DNA from: CAYZSU01 sp964480565
Lineage (GTDB): Bacteria; UBA10199; 2-02-FULL-44-16; JAAZCA01
DNA length: 10,147 nucleotides
Direction of reading: 5' to 3'
Assembly: GCA_964480565.1 (NCBI GenBank)
Contig: CAYZSU010000078.1
Location: 1 to 10,147 of the forward strand
The translations under genes were made by a program, and so were the position numbers. Below are positions 1 through 6,520 of the stretch, piece after piece (within the stretch, counting starts at the first letter, position 1; each line of letters begins with the position of its first letter). The notes under the pieces were generated by a model. The model ran no database searches. It saw only the letters and a list, made by a program, of their open reading frames with translations, and was not told the DNA's origin.

Positions 1-1
1 T

Positions 2-247
2 GCATTATTTCCCCAAGTGATCAAAAATATTTTTGTTATGGAAAAGAAACCATTTGATGACATGTCTGATGTGCGTGAGTGTATTACAGATATTGAGAAT
101 AAATTAGGAACTACTGGTCGCGTGCTTGTAAGATATTCGGGGACGGAAAATATTTTACGCGTGATGGTGGAAGGTCAGCAGGAAAATGATATTGAGCAAT
201 ATGCCACATGTATTGCTAAGTTGATAAAAGCACATATAGGAAAATAA
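2..247 (+). CDS. glmM: Phosphoglucosamine mutase, C-terminal end (partial)
   Basis: This is the last 81 codons of GlmM, cut by the left window edge; the frame is open from base 2 to the TAA at 245-247. GlmM converts glucosamine-6-phosphate to glucosamine-1-phosphate in the cytoplasm, on the route to UDP-GlcNAc for peptidoglycan and LPS. The identifying block is RYSGTEN followed by LRVMVEG, the phosphate-binding signature of the last domain of alpha-D-phosphohexomutases, preceded by a LFPQV segment typical of GlmM where the C-terminal domain begins. A GTG at 17 is internal and is not the start. The catalytic serine domain lies outside the window. A strong terminator follows within 10 nt, so the gene ends its own transcription unit. 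Another phosphohexomutase (phosphomannomutase) is the main alternative, but the FPQV segment favours GlmM. Confidence 0.88.
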   Translation, partial: ALFPQVIKNIFVMEKKPFDDMSDVRECITDIENKLGTTGRVLVRYSGTENILRVMVEGQQENDIEQYATCIAKLIKAHIGK

Positions 248-255
248 TTGAATTT

Positions 256-282
256 AAGGGGCTTTTGCCGCCCCTTTTTTTT
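256..282 (+). terminator. Intrinsic terminator after glmM
   Basis: A perfect 7-bp stem pairs AAGGGGC (256-262) with GCCCCTT (270-276) across a 7-nt loop, and is followed directly by a T run through 282. The stop codon of glmM ends at 247, so placement is canonical. The loop sequence plus one stem base (263-270, TTTTGCCG) is also perfectly complementary to 283-290 just past the T run, which gives a competing 8-bp hairpin; see findings. Confidence 0.9.
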
Positions 283-311
283 CGGCAAAATCTGTCGAAG
301 TCTTTTCTACT

Positions 312-341
312 TTGCTTGCTCGTTGGAATCTACAACATAAT
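312..341 (+). promoter_or_regulatory. Possible sigma70-type promoter for ffh cluster
   Basis: A CATAAT hexamer at 336-341 (5 of 6 to the -10 consensus) sits 18 nt after TTGCTT at 312-317 (3 of 6 to the -35 consensus). It lies between the glmM terminator and ffh, where a promoter is needed, and would give a leader of about 70 nt. The -35 match is weak, so this is a candidate only. Confidence 0.3.
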
Positions 342-418
342 AGTGATGGATTCTTATAAGGTGTCCTAGGGGGTTGGTAGTGGTAAAGATGTAGTGCATT
401 GATTGCTTTGGAGGAACG

Positions 419-1759
419 ATGTTTCAAGGGTTAAAGAGTACATTTGAACATACATTTAAAAAAATATCAGGTAAGGGAAAACTTCGTGAATCGGATATTG
501 AACAAGCAGCGCGAGAACTTCGTTTGGCGCTATTGTCTGCGGATGTTCATTTTTCAGTCGTAAAGGATTTTATCGATGGTGTATCGAAAAAAGCCGTGGG
601 TGAGGAGATTTTAAAATCCATTACACCGATTCAGCAATTTACTAAAATAGTGCATGATGAGCTCGTACGTGTGCTTGGAAAAGAACAGTCAGAGTTTGAT
701 TTTTCATGTAAACCGCCCATGATTGTGATGATGGTTGGTCTGCAAGGTAGTGGTAAAACAACGACCTGTGCGCGATTTGCAAAAATTTGTAAAGATAGTG
801 GCAGACGACCGTATTTAGTTCCTGCGGATGTATACCGTCCTGCTGCTGTCGATCAACTGCAAGTATTGGCAGCTGATATTGGCGTGGATATATGGCCAAC
901 ATCTGCCGGTGATAAAGCAATTAAGGTTGCAAAACGTGCCGTGAAACATGCCAAAAAACAAGGATATGATACAATAATTATTGATACAGCGGGTAGGCTT
1001 CATATAGACGAACAGATGATGGATGAAGTGCGTGATATAGCAAAGAAAGTCGAGCCACAACGGATTTTATATGTGGCAGATGCCATGACTGGACAAGATG
1101 CTATTCAATCCGCAAAAGCATTTAATGAAATTTTGGAAATTACAGGTGTGGTGTTGAGTAAGCTCGATGGGGATGCACGTGGTGGTGCGGCTTTATCAGT
1201 GCGTGCTGTTACAGGTAAACCCATTATTTATGCAGGTATTGGTGAGCGTTTAGATGATTTGGAACCATTTTATCCGGATCGGATGGCATCACGTATTTTA
1301 GGTAAGGGTGATATTGTTTCCCTGGTTGAAAAAGTGAGCAGTCAAATCGATGAGCAAGAGGGCATGGAAATGGGACAAGCCATGCTCAGCAATGAATTTA
1401 ATTTTGAAGATTTCTTGAAACAACTTAAAATGGTTAAAAAATTAGGACCGTTAGAGCGTATGATGGGGATGATGCCAGGTATGGGCAGTATGATGAATAA
1501 AATGAATCCAGAACAGATGGAATTGGAATTAAAACGAAAAGAGGCGTTGATTTGCTCGATGACATGTCAAGAACGTCGATATCCAAAGATTTTAAATGGA
1601 TCAAGGCGAAAGCGCATTGCGCTTGGGGCTGGTCTAGCCGTATCTGATTTAAATCGTATGATCAAAGAATTTGATATGTTTAAGAAGATGATGAAACAAA
1701 TGAAATCCGGCGGATTGAAAAAAATGTTTAAGGGCTTGACTTCACAAGGTCTTTCCTGA
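419..1759 (+). CDS. ffh: Signal recognition particle GTPase Ffh (SRP54)
   Basis: Ffh binds SRP RNA and the signal sequences of nascent inner-membrane and exported proteins, and docks ribosomes to FtsY at the membrane. The 446-residue length is close to the usual ~450. N domain is about 1-95; the G domain carries P-loop GLQGSGKT (107-114), DTAGR (189-193), SKLDG (247-251, where the family usually has TK.D) and DARGG (252-256). The methionine-rich M domain begins near 325 and holds the RNA-binding SRRKRIALGAGL block (395-406). ATG 419 is chosen because GGAGGA at 410-415 precedes it at ideal distance and the N-terminus MFQGL fits the family. It is the first gene of the cluster leading to trmD; a 70-nt gap separates it from rpsP. 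Identity is essentially certain. Confidence 0.97.
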   Translation: MFQGLKSTFEHTFKKISGKGKLRESDIEQAARELRLALLSADVHFSVVKDFIDGVSKKAVGEEILKSITPIQQFTKIVHDELVRVLGKEQSEFDFSCKPPMIVMMVGLQGSGKTTTCARFAKICKDSGRRPYLVPADVYRPAAVDQLQVLAADIGVDIWPTSAGDKAIKVAKRAVKHAKKQGYDTIIIDTAGRLHIDEQMMDEVRDIAKKVEPQRILYVADAMTGQDAIQSAKAFNEILEITGVVLSKLDGDARGGAALSVRAVTGKPIIYAGIGERLDDLEPFYPDRMASRILGKGDIVSLVEKVSSQIDEQEGMEMGQAMLSNEFNFEDFLKQLKMVKKLGPLERMMGMMPGMGSMMNKMNPEQMELELKRKEALICSMTCQERRYPKILNGSRRKRIALGAGLAVSDLNRMIKEFDMFKKMMKQMKSGGLKKMFKGLTSQGLS

Positions 1760-1790
1760 TATGAACCTCGGCTCAAGTAGTGTGAATTTT

Positions 1791-1796
1791 TATAAT
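1791..1796 (+). promoter_or_regulatory. Possible -10 element ahead of rpsP
   Basis: A perfect TATAAT lies in the 70-nt ffh-rpsP gap, 33 nt before the rpsP start. The region 16-18 nt upstream has no recognisable -35, and there is no TGn extension, so a secondary promoter is possible but weakly supported. Confidence 0.25.
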
Positions 1797-1829
1797 AAAT
1801 TATGCTAGAAACTAATTTTGGAGGGTTTT

Positions 1830-2069
1830 ATGGCTGTGAGAATTCGTTTAGCAAGAGGTGGAAAAAAGAAAAAGCCATTTTATCAAGTTGTCGTGGCAGA
1901 TAAAAGAATGCCGCGTGATGGACGTTTTATTGAAATTGTTGGTACATACTGCCCTCAAAATAAAGATAATCCGTTTGAAGCAAAATCAGGTGGCGATCGA
2001 ATTAAACATTGGTTGTCAAAAGGTGCAACGCCATCAGAAACAGTGGCTAAATTAATAAAATCGCTGTAA
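1830..2069 (+). CDS. rpsP: 30S ribosomal protein S16
   Basis: S16 is a small 30S subunit protein that binds 16S rRNA and supports assembly. The 79-residue product begins MAVRIRLARGG, then KKKKPFYQVVVAD, PRDGRFIEIVGTY and a C-terminal RIKHWLSKGATPSETV segment, all hallmark S16 blocks in the right order and at the usual length. ATG 1830 is chosen over an in-frame TTG at 1818 because the Shine-Dalgarno GGAGGG (1820-1825) overlaps that TTG and sits 4 nt before the ATG, and because MAVRIRL is the conserved N-terminus. It follows ffh by 70 nt and precedes khpA by 49 nt, a gene order seen in Firmicutes, Deltaproteobacteria and some other phyla. Confidence 0.97.
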   Translation: MAVRIRLARGGKKKKPFYQVVVADKRMPRDGRFIEIVGTYCPQNKDNPFEAKSGGDRIKHWLSKGATPSETVAKLIKSL

Positions 2070-2118
2070 ATAACATAGTGCACGTTCTATATTAATGATC
2101 GTTTTGGAGGAGAGGAAT

Positions 2119-2364
2119 ATGTCAGAACAGTCCATGCAGCAGTTAATTAATGTTATTGCCAGATCCTTAGTAGATAATCCAGATGCTGTTGAAGTGAATG
2201 AGGTTGAGGGTGAACAGACAACCGTTGTTGAATTGAAAGTTGCCAAAGAAGATTTAGGGAAAGTAATTGGCAAACAAGGTCGTACCGCACGTGCATTGCG
2301 AACAATACTAGCTGCGGCGTCTACAAAAATTCGTAAACGATCCGTATTAGAAATTTTAGAATAG
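2119..2364 (+). CDS. khpA: KH-domain RNA-binding protein KhpA
   Basis: This 81-residue protein is a single type II KH domain of the KhpA (YlqC) family. In Gram-positive bacteria KhpA acts with KhpB in RNA binding and in control of cell elongation; its role elsewhere is poorly known. The RNA-binding loop GKQG (51-54) lies in LGKVIGKQGRTARALRTIL, followed by an alpha/beta tail ending in VLEILE. An in-frame ATG at 2095 exists, but GGAGGAG (2106-2112) is placed 6 nt before ATG 2119, and the family N-terminus starts near there. Its position between rpsP and rimM is the classic khpA neighbourhood and strongly supports the call. The stop is only 4 nt before the rimM start, so the two are probably coupled. 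Confidence 0.92.
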   Translation: MSEQSMQQLINVIARSLVDNPDAVEVNEVEGEQTTVVELKVAKEDLGKVIGKQGRTARALRTILAAASTKIRKRSVLEILE

Positions 2365-2368
2365 TTTT

Positions 2369-2896
2369 ATGTCAATGGATACACTTATTGAATGTGGGCG
2401 AATAGGAAGAACATTTGGTGTTAAAGGTGATCTTGTTGTTCATTGGAATAATAAACAAGCCCCAGTGTCTGTTGAAGAAGTACTTTTTATAGGACAATCA
2501 GTTCAAGTAACTAATGAATATTGTGTAGCGGCGTTGCGACAGCAGGGCCGCTCTTTTATTGTTCAGTTGACCGATATAACTAATCGTGAACTTGCGAAAT
2601 CCTTGACAGGTCAATTTGTGTATTTACCCGAGTCCCATTTAACGCCGCTGGCTTCGGATGAGTATTATTGCTATCAGCTGTTGGGCATGAATGTGGTCAC
2701 AGATGCAGGTATAGATGTGGGTAAAGTGGTTCATATCTTTTCAGCAGGTGAAAATGATGTATATGAAGTTAGTCGAGTAGGTATGGAAGGCAAAAATGTT
2801 CTAATTCCTGCGATTGTACAGGTAATTAAAGAAATAAGTGTGTCAGAAAAGCGGATAATAATTTACCCGATCAATGGTTTGTTGGACGAGAAATAA
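2369..2896 (+). CDS. rimM: Ribosome maturation factor RimM
   Basis: RimM binds free 30S subunits, and S19 in particular, and assists maturation of the 16S 3' domain. The 175-residue length is typical. The N-terminal RimM barrel opens with ECGRIGRTFGVKGDLVV, matching the family pattern GrI...GvkGe, although the usual His is Phe here. The C-terminal PRC-barrel part begins around YYCYQLLGMNVV (near 98-109) and ends with VLIPAIVQVIKEI and INGLLDEK, as in relatives. ATG 2369 lies 4 nt after the khpA stop; ATG 2375 is an in-frame alternative. Neither has a good Shine-Dalgarno, so initiation probably depends on ribosomes finishing khpA. The stop codon abuts the trmD start with no gap. Confidence 0.93.
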   Translation: MSMDTLIECGRIGRTFGVKGDLVVHWNNKQAPVSVEEVLFIGQSVQVTNEYCVAALRQQGRSFIVQLTDITNRELAKSLTGQFVYLPESHLTPLASDEYYCYQLLGMNVVTDAGIDVGKVVHIFSAGENDVYEVSRVGMEGKNVLIPAIVQVIKEISVSEKRIIIYPINGLLDEK

Positions 2897-3631
2897 ATGC
2901 AAATTGATATTGTCAGTATTTTTCCCGATATGTTTACATCCGTATGTGAGTCATCAATTATAAGTCGTGCCTGTCAAAAAGAAATTATCTCAATTAACTA
3001 TCATAATATTCGCGATTTTTCGAAAGACAAACATCATAAAGTGGATGACGCCCCTTATGGCGGTGGTGCAGGAATGGTAATGATGGCACCGCCTGTGATT
3101 GATGCAGTGCGATCATTACCCAGAAAAAAGAAATCGCATTGTATTTTCTTGTCGCCGCAAGGCAGTGTTTTTAATCAAGAAAAAGCACAGTCACTTGCAT
3201 CATTTGATCAGCTAATTCTATTGTGTGGACGGTATGAAGGTATTGATCAGCGTGCTATTGACTTGGTTGTGGATGATGAAATATCCATTGGTGATTATAT
3301 TCTAACGGGTGGTGAGTTGGCGGCAATGGTTGTACTTGATGCAACAGTTCGACTATTACCAGGCGTATTAGGAAATAGTGAGTCCATTCAGGATGAGTCG
3401 TTTTCACAGGGTTTATTGGAATACCCTCATTATACGCGACCGGAAACTTTTGAAGGAAATGCAGTGCCAAAGGTGCTTCTATCCGGTAATCATGCTGATA
3501 TCAATCAGTGGCGTCATGATCAAGCAAAAAAACGAACGCAAGAAAAACGTCCGGATTTATATACTAACTATCAAGCTGTCCATGAAGTAGATTGTCCTAA
3601 AATTATTTCTAAGGTGAATTCCGATAAATAA
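2897..3631 (+). CDS. trmD: tRNA (guanine-37-N1)-methyltransferase TrmD
   Basis: TrmD uses S-adenosylmethionine to methylate G37 next to the anticodon of tRNAs reading CCN, CUN and CGG codons, preventing +1 frameshifts. The 244 residues include the trefoil-knot SAM pocket: LSPQG (85-89), LCGRYEGIDQR (109-119), SIGDYILTGGELA (130-142) and LPGVLGN (154-160). The tRNA-binding segment has GLLEYPHYTRPE and VPKVLLSGNHA. The catalytic Asp in relatives lies just before SF; here the local sequence is QDESF, with Asp166 and Glu168 both close, so the exact general base needs an alignment. ATG 2897 follows the rimM TAA directly and has no strong Shine-Dalgarno, which implies coupling. In many bacteria rplS comes next; here it does not. 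Confidence 0.97.
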   Translation: MQIDIVSIFPDMFTSVCESSIISRACQKEIISINYHNIRDFSKDKHHKVDDAPYGGGAGMVMMAPPVIDAVRSLPRKKKSHCIFLSPQGSVFNQEKAQSLASFDQLILLCGRYEGIDQRAIDLVVDDEISIGDYILTGGELAAMVVLDATVRLLPGVLGNSESIQDESFSQGLLEYPHYTRPETFEGNAVPKVLLSGNHADINQWRHDQAKKRTQEKRPDLYTNYQAVHEVDCPKIISKVNSDK

Positions 3632-3651
3632 AATATAAGTCAAATATTTTG

Positions 3652-3864
3652 ATGGCAGTTCCATTATTATCAGATGAAATGCGCAATCTAAATGATAGTG
3701 CAATTGAAGCGGGCTTAGTTGATTTTGAGCTGCGCCTTTTGCCTGGATTGCGATTGAAAATTTACATTCATTGTTGTGGAATTAGTGGGTTTGATTTTTA
3801 TATCCGCTATGGACAAGTGAACGGCCAGGGTGCTACAAATTGCCTATCTTACAAAGGAGATTGA
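3652..3864 (+). CDS. Small hypothetical ORF after trmD
   Basis: I do not recognise this 70-codon ORF. Its product begins MAVPLLSDEM, has an acidic-amphipathic first half, then a hydrophobic, beta-prone middle with a Cys-Cys pair (IYIHCCGISGFDFYIRYG). No signal peptide or clear domain is visible. There is no convincing Shine-Dalgarno before ATG 3652, and a TTG at 3649 is equally unsupported. It starts 20 nt after trmD and ends 2 nt before the next start, a tight fit that suggests real coding or a read-through remnant. An alternative is a decayed fragment of a larger gene. Confidence in expression is low. Confidence 0.35.
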   Translation: MAVPLLSDEMRNLNDSAIEAGLVDFELRLLPGLRLKIYIHCCGISGFDFYIRYGQVNGQGATNCLSYKGD

Positions 3865-3866
3865 TT

Positions 3867-4199
3867 ATGATTGCATATTGTGGACTCAATTGTGATACAT
3901 GCATTGCCTATAAGGCAACGCAGTCAGGCGATGACAATGAACTAAAAAAAGTCGCTGAGATTTGGTCAAAGGAATATAATGCCGATGTAAAATCAGAGCA
4001 CGTGATTTGCGATGGTTGCAAGGCGAATAAACGACAATGTTTTCACTGCGCCAATTCATGTAATATTAGAAAGTGCTGCCCGGAAAAAGGGCATGACTTC
4101 TGTATTGAATGCGATGAGTTTCCTTGTGATGATGCGCGCTTTGTCGTGGATAATGTGCCAGAGGCAATGGCGAATTTGAAAAAAGCGACCATGCGTTAA
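3867..4199 (+). CDS. Cysteine-rich DUF3795-type protein
   Basis: The 110-residue product matches the look of DUF3795 proteins, a family of unknown function with many cysteines that are thought to bind metal. It opens MIAYCGLNCDTC, the family's N-terminal signature, and has 13 Cys in all: 5, 9, 12, then 48, 51, 58, 61, 65, 70, 71, 79, 82 and 87, including C-x2-C pairs and the C-terminal IECDEFPC block. Such spacing suggests two or three zinc or iron-sulfur sites. There is no signal peptide, so it is probably cytoplasmic. ATG 3867 is preceded by AAAGGAGA (3853-3860) at good distance; an in-frame upstream start near 3840 lacks this. No stable terminator is seen after it. Confidence 0.8.
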   Translation: MIAYCGLNCDTCIAYKATQSGDDNELKKVAEIWSKEYNADVKSEHVICDGCKANKRQCFHCANSCNIRKCCPEKGHDFCIECDEFPCDDARFVVDNVPEAMANLKKATMR

Positions 4200-4216
4200 T
4201 TTGAATAAGGCATTTT

Positions 4217-4566
4217 CTAAAAACGATCATTGGTTATTTTATTAATGTTGAATGTAAGGGCTAGTTGCAAACGATGGGACAGTCCAGAGTTTTTTGCCTT
4301 CACCTATGAGCACGGAGTAATGCTCTCCATTTGGGTCGGATGAAAATATTAAATCATATGCTGGGGAGATGCGCCAGGTGCCTCTATCATCCATTAGAAA
4401 TGAAAAATTTTTCGCATGATCATCCCTATTATAGCTTAATATAGTAAAGACATAATTCCGAACTCGGTATTCTATGACTTGCATATAATAACTCACTAAT
4501 CGTGTGCATATGAATGGATGTGCTATGCTGTCTATCACAGCGTAACGGGCGTATTGCAAAAAAATA
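4217..4566 (-). pseudogene. hipA toxin kinase remnant, frameshifted and truncated
   Basis: The complement strand carries three blocks of HipA-family serine/threonine kinase in different frames. Block 1 (4566-4462) reads YFFAIRPLRCDRQ, then IHMHTISELLYASHRIPS, matching the family's FAI.RFDR...HMHTL.ELL.A.HRIPS stretch. Block 2 (about 4472-4293) reads VRNYVFTILSYNRDDHAKNF, then WRISPAYDLIFS and PNGEHYSVLIGEGK; it holds the catalytic-loop D..H.KN and the metal-binding Asp of PAYD. Block 3 (4295-4217) continues GEGKNS...HRLQLALTFNINK to a TAG, one frame off across a six-A run at 4290-4295. About 25 residues expected between blocks 1 and 2 are missing, and the N-terminal half is absent. A 140-codon open frame (4664-4242) covers block 2 only and is not an intact gene. 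No hipB antitoxin gene is visible next to it. Confidence 0.85.
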
Positions 4567-4595
4567 GTCGATCGAATGAAAGCAATCAAATGTAT

Positions 4596-4612
4596 GTTTT
4601 CATGTTGAAAAC
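4596..4612. promoter_or_regulatory. Operator-like palindrome, copy 1
   Basis: GTTTTC (4596-4601), a 5-nt spacer and GAAAAC (4607-4612) form a perfect inverted repeat; adding the flanking AT on each side makes the arms 8 bp (4594-4614). Its centre is about 41 nt before the start of the secreted protein gene, in promoter range, and it also lies upstream of the leftward hipA remnant. The same half-sites with the same spacing recur at 6521-6537. A dimeric repressor site is the natural reading, but no regulator gene is identified. Confidence 0.5.
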
Positions 4613-4644
4613 ATTTATATGTATTTGAAACAGAAAGGACATAT

Positions 4645-5040
4645 ATGAAGATTATTTCATCCACTATTTTTATCTTGAGCGTTATCAGTTATATGCTGTT
4701 TTTTCCACTCAACGCCAATGCAAAAAGTCATTGGTTAACTGGCGGCCTGATTGGTGGAGGCGCTGGGCTTGGTGTTGGCTTGGCAGTTGGGTTGACAGGG
4801 AAGTGTTCTGATGGCGGGCAAAATAATGTGGACTGTGATATACCTCGTGATAAAATAACAATGATTACTGCGCCAACATTTACAGCTATTGGATTTGGCG
4901 TGGGTGCACTCACTGGAAGTTTTATTAAAAAAAATGAAGATTCAGCTCATGATGGCAATGATGCGAGTACCTTTATGCCATCTGTAGTTGTTGATCCACT
5001 TACAAATACCTACGGTATTGGCGCATCTGTTAATTTTTAA
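4645..5040 (+). CDS. Secreted or membrane glycine-rich small protein
   Basis: This 131-residue protein is not one I recognise. Residues 1-26 look like a Sec signal peptide: a Lys after Met, a hydrophobic core (IFILSVISYMLFF) and an A-N-A site before Lys27. Residues 32-52 are a glycine-rich hydrophobic stretch with a GxxxG-like pattern (GGLIGGGAGLGVGLAVGL), and 72-93 form a second one (AIGFGVGALTGSF), a glycine-zipper-like layout seen in some envelope proteins. Cys54 and Cys64 bracket a polar loop and could form a disulfide. The C-terminus ends NTYGIGASVNF; a terminal Phe is common in outer-membrane proteins, but there is too little strand content to claim a barrel. AAAGGA (4634-4639) precedes ATG 4645 by 5 nt. 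An operator-like palindrome lies upstream. Confidence 0.7.
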   Translation: MKIISSTIFILSVISYMLFFPLNANAKSHWLTGGLIGGGAGLGVGLAVGLTGKCSDGGQNNVDCDIPRDKITMITAPTFTAIGFGVGALTGSFIKKNEDSAHDGNDASTFMPSVVVDPLTNTYGIGASVNF

Positions 5041-5083
5041 TGCTATTGATTACAAATTAATAGATTATGTGGATTTTAAGGAA

Positions 5084-5251
5084 ATGATTCTTGATGCAAT
5101 TATTCGGGAAAAAATTGCTGTTTTTCATCACTCCCATTATATGGTAGAAGCAGGTATTAATGATGGATGTAATATGAGAAGTGAAAATAATAATATGTCC
5201 CACTGTGAAGCAGAATCATTGATGGTAGGGGTAAAGTTAGATTGGCAATGA
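5084..5251 (+). CDS. Doubtful 55-codon ORF
   Basis: The 5041-5263 stretch between the secreted protein gene and the ATPase gene holds one open frame that could code for 55 residues from ATG 5084; the frame stays open back to 4988, overlapping the previous gene. Its product ends MVGVKLDWQ and has three Cys/Met-rich short segments, with no signal peptide and no recognisable domain. AAGGA before ATG 5084 is too close to be a normal ribosome-binding site. It may be a decayed 3' fragment of an exported protein gene or simply non-coding. No terminator or RNA structure stands out in this stretch. Confidence 0.2.
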   Translation: MILDAIIREKIAVFHHSHYMVEAGINDGCNMRSENNNMSHCEAESLMVGVKLDWQ

Positions 5252-5263
5252 ATATAAGAATCG

Positions 5264-6451
5264 TTAGTCTATTTTATATTTTTCCAATGACAAGTCATTT
5301 AAACAATTAAGTCCAAGGGCAGTAATTTTTTTATCCAACGGGTAGGTATCTTTTCCTGGGTAAATGACCCACATATGCGCCAATGATAATTCATTAATGG
5401 CTGCAATCATTGATTTAGTGCGCTTTGGAGCTTCATTATATTTAATTTCACATCCCCATAGCTTGCCGTGTTTTTGAAAAATAAGATCCGCTTCAGCGCC
5501 AGTGTGCAATCCCCAAAAATGAACATCGTGTTCTGCTAAATTAAAGTGATTAATCACTTGCTCAATAGCAAATCCTTCCCAGGAAGCGCCTAACTTTGGA
5601 TGAATGGATAATTGATGATGGTCTTCAATATGACTCAATGTATGGAATAGGCCGGAATCTCTAAAATAAATTTTGGGCCGTTTGATTAAACGCTTTTTCG
5701 TATTGTAATACCACGGTTGTAATTGTCTGATCAAAAAAGTGCCGGATAGAATATCAAGATAATGTTTGACCGTATGGTCTGCTGCGCCAAAGCTCTTGCC
5801 CAATTCTGAGGCATTAAGCAGTTGACCATGATAATGTGCGAGCATCATCCAAAATCGCCTTAGAGTACGTGCAGGAATGCGTATACCTAAATTGGGGATA
5901 TCTCTTTCTAAATAAGTTTTAATAAAGTTCTGTCGCCACTGAATGGATGTGGCATTGCTGTTTGCTAAAAAAGATAGAGGATATCCACCTCGTAGCCATA
6001 GTTTGGATAGTAGCTTTGATTCAATGAGTTCAGAGGTGAATCCGCTTAATTCTAAAAAGGATATACGTCCAGCCAGGGATTCTGAACTATGTTTAATTAG
6101 ATCAGGGGACGCACTGCCAAGTATGATAAATTTCCTCTGTTTATCATTATCGGCTAGGACACGTAAGATAGGGAATAGCTCAGGTTGATATTGAATTTCA
6201 TCGATAATGATAATGCCTTTCAATGATTCCAGAGTAAGCATTGGATTTTGAATTCGACTAATATCCCTGGGATCTTCCAAATCCAAAAAAGTAATATGTT
6301 TGTGCGTGGAAATATCTGAAAACTGCTTGGCCAATGTGGTTTTTCCACATTGACGTGAGCCAAGAATAGCTACAATGGAATTATCGTGTAGTTTTGTTTT
6401 TAATTCCTGGATGGCTTTTTTTCGAGCAATTTTCATTTGATAATTATACAT
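5264..6451 (-). CDS. AAA+ ATPase with DUF4143 C-terminal domain
   Basis: The 395-residue protein belongs to the widespread AAA_14/DUF4143 ATPases, whose biological role is not established. Walker A is GSRQCGKTT (31-39), Walker B IIIDEIQ (81-87), and LGSASPDL (111-118) is the sensor-1 region. A winged-helix-like segment spans about 195-245 (ASELGKSFGAADHTVKHYL). The C-terminal domain has WEGFAIEQVI (291-300), AEADLIF (319-325) and CEIK (334-337); Asp322 with Glu335-x-Lys337 resembles a PD-(D/E)XK nuclease core. The length is typical and the gene looks intact. ATG 6451 has no Shine-Dalgarno and is the last base group of an 11-bp inverted repeat; an in-frame ATG at 6436 is also unsupported. It is monocistronic, divergent from the lipoprotein gene, and could be self-regulated. 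Confidence 0.88.
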   Translation of the reverse strand: MYNYQMKIARKKAIQELKTKLHDNSIVAILGSRQCGKTTLAKQFSDISTHKHITFLDLEDPRDISRIQNPMLTLESLKGIIIIDEIQYQPELFPILRVLADNDKQRKFIILGSASPDLIKHSSESLAGRISFLELSGFTSELIESKLLSKLWLRGGYPLSFLANSNATSIQWRQNFIKTYLERDIPNLGIRIPARTLRRFWMMLAHYHGQLLNASELGKSFGAADHTVKHYLDILSGTFLIRQLQPWYYNTKKRLIKRPKIYFRDSGLFHTLSHIEDHHQLSIHPKLGASWEGFAIEQVINHFNLAEHDVHFWGLHTGAEADLIFQKHGKLWGCEIKYNEAPKRTKSMIAAINELSLAHMWVIYPGKDTYPLDKKITALGLNCLNDLSLEKYKID

Positions 6452-6481
6452 GAAATTTCGAAGTTGTCTATCGAAATTTCA
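6451..6481 (-). promoter_or_regulatory. Inverted repeat ending on the ATPase start codon
   Basis: TGAAATTTCGA (plus 6451-6461) and TCGAAATTTCA (6471-6481) are a perfect 11-bp inverted repeat with a 9-nt spacer. Read along the ATPase mRNA, the second arm ends on the A of the AUG. Each arm also contains the self-palindrome GAAATTTC. A TATAAA on the same strand (6490-6485) just upstream would place the repeat over the transcription start. It could be an autoregulatory operator or an RNA hairpin blocking initiation; the sequence does not decide between them. Confidence 0.55.
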
Positions 6482-6520
6482 CACTTTATATGAATGTTCA
6501 GAGCATATTGCCAGAACCCT

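Noticed and set aside
1818..1829. TTG start for rpsP
   Set aside because: It would place the Shine-Dalgarno inside the coding region; MAVRIRL from ATG 1830 is the conserved N-terminus.
3630..3650. AAAATAT/ATATTTT inverted repeat after trmD as a terminator
   Set aside because: The 7-bp stem is entirely A/T, so it is too weak to act as an intrinsic terminator, and no separate T tract follows.
4242..4664. A 140-codon leftward ORF as an intact gene
   Set aside because: Only its middle matches HipA; the N-terminal part is out of frame relative to neighbouring HipA blocks, and it overlaps the start and ribosome-binding site of the secreted protein gene.
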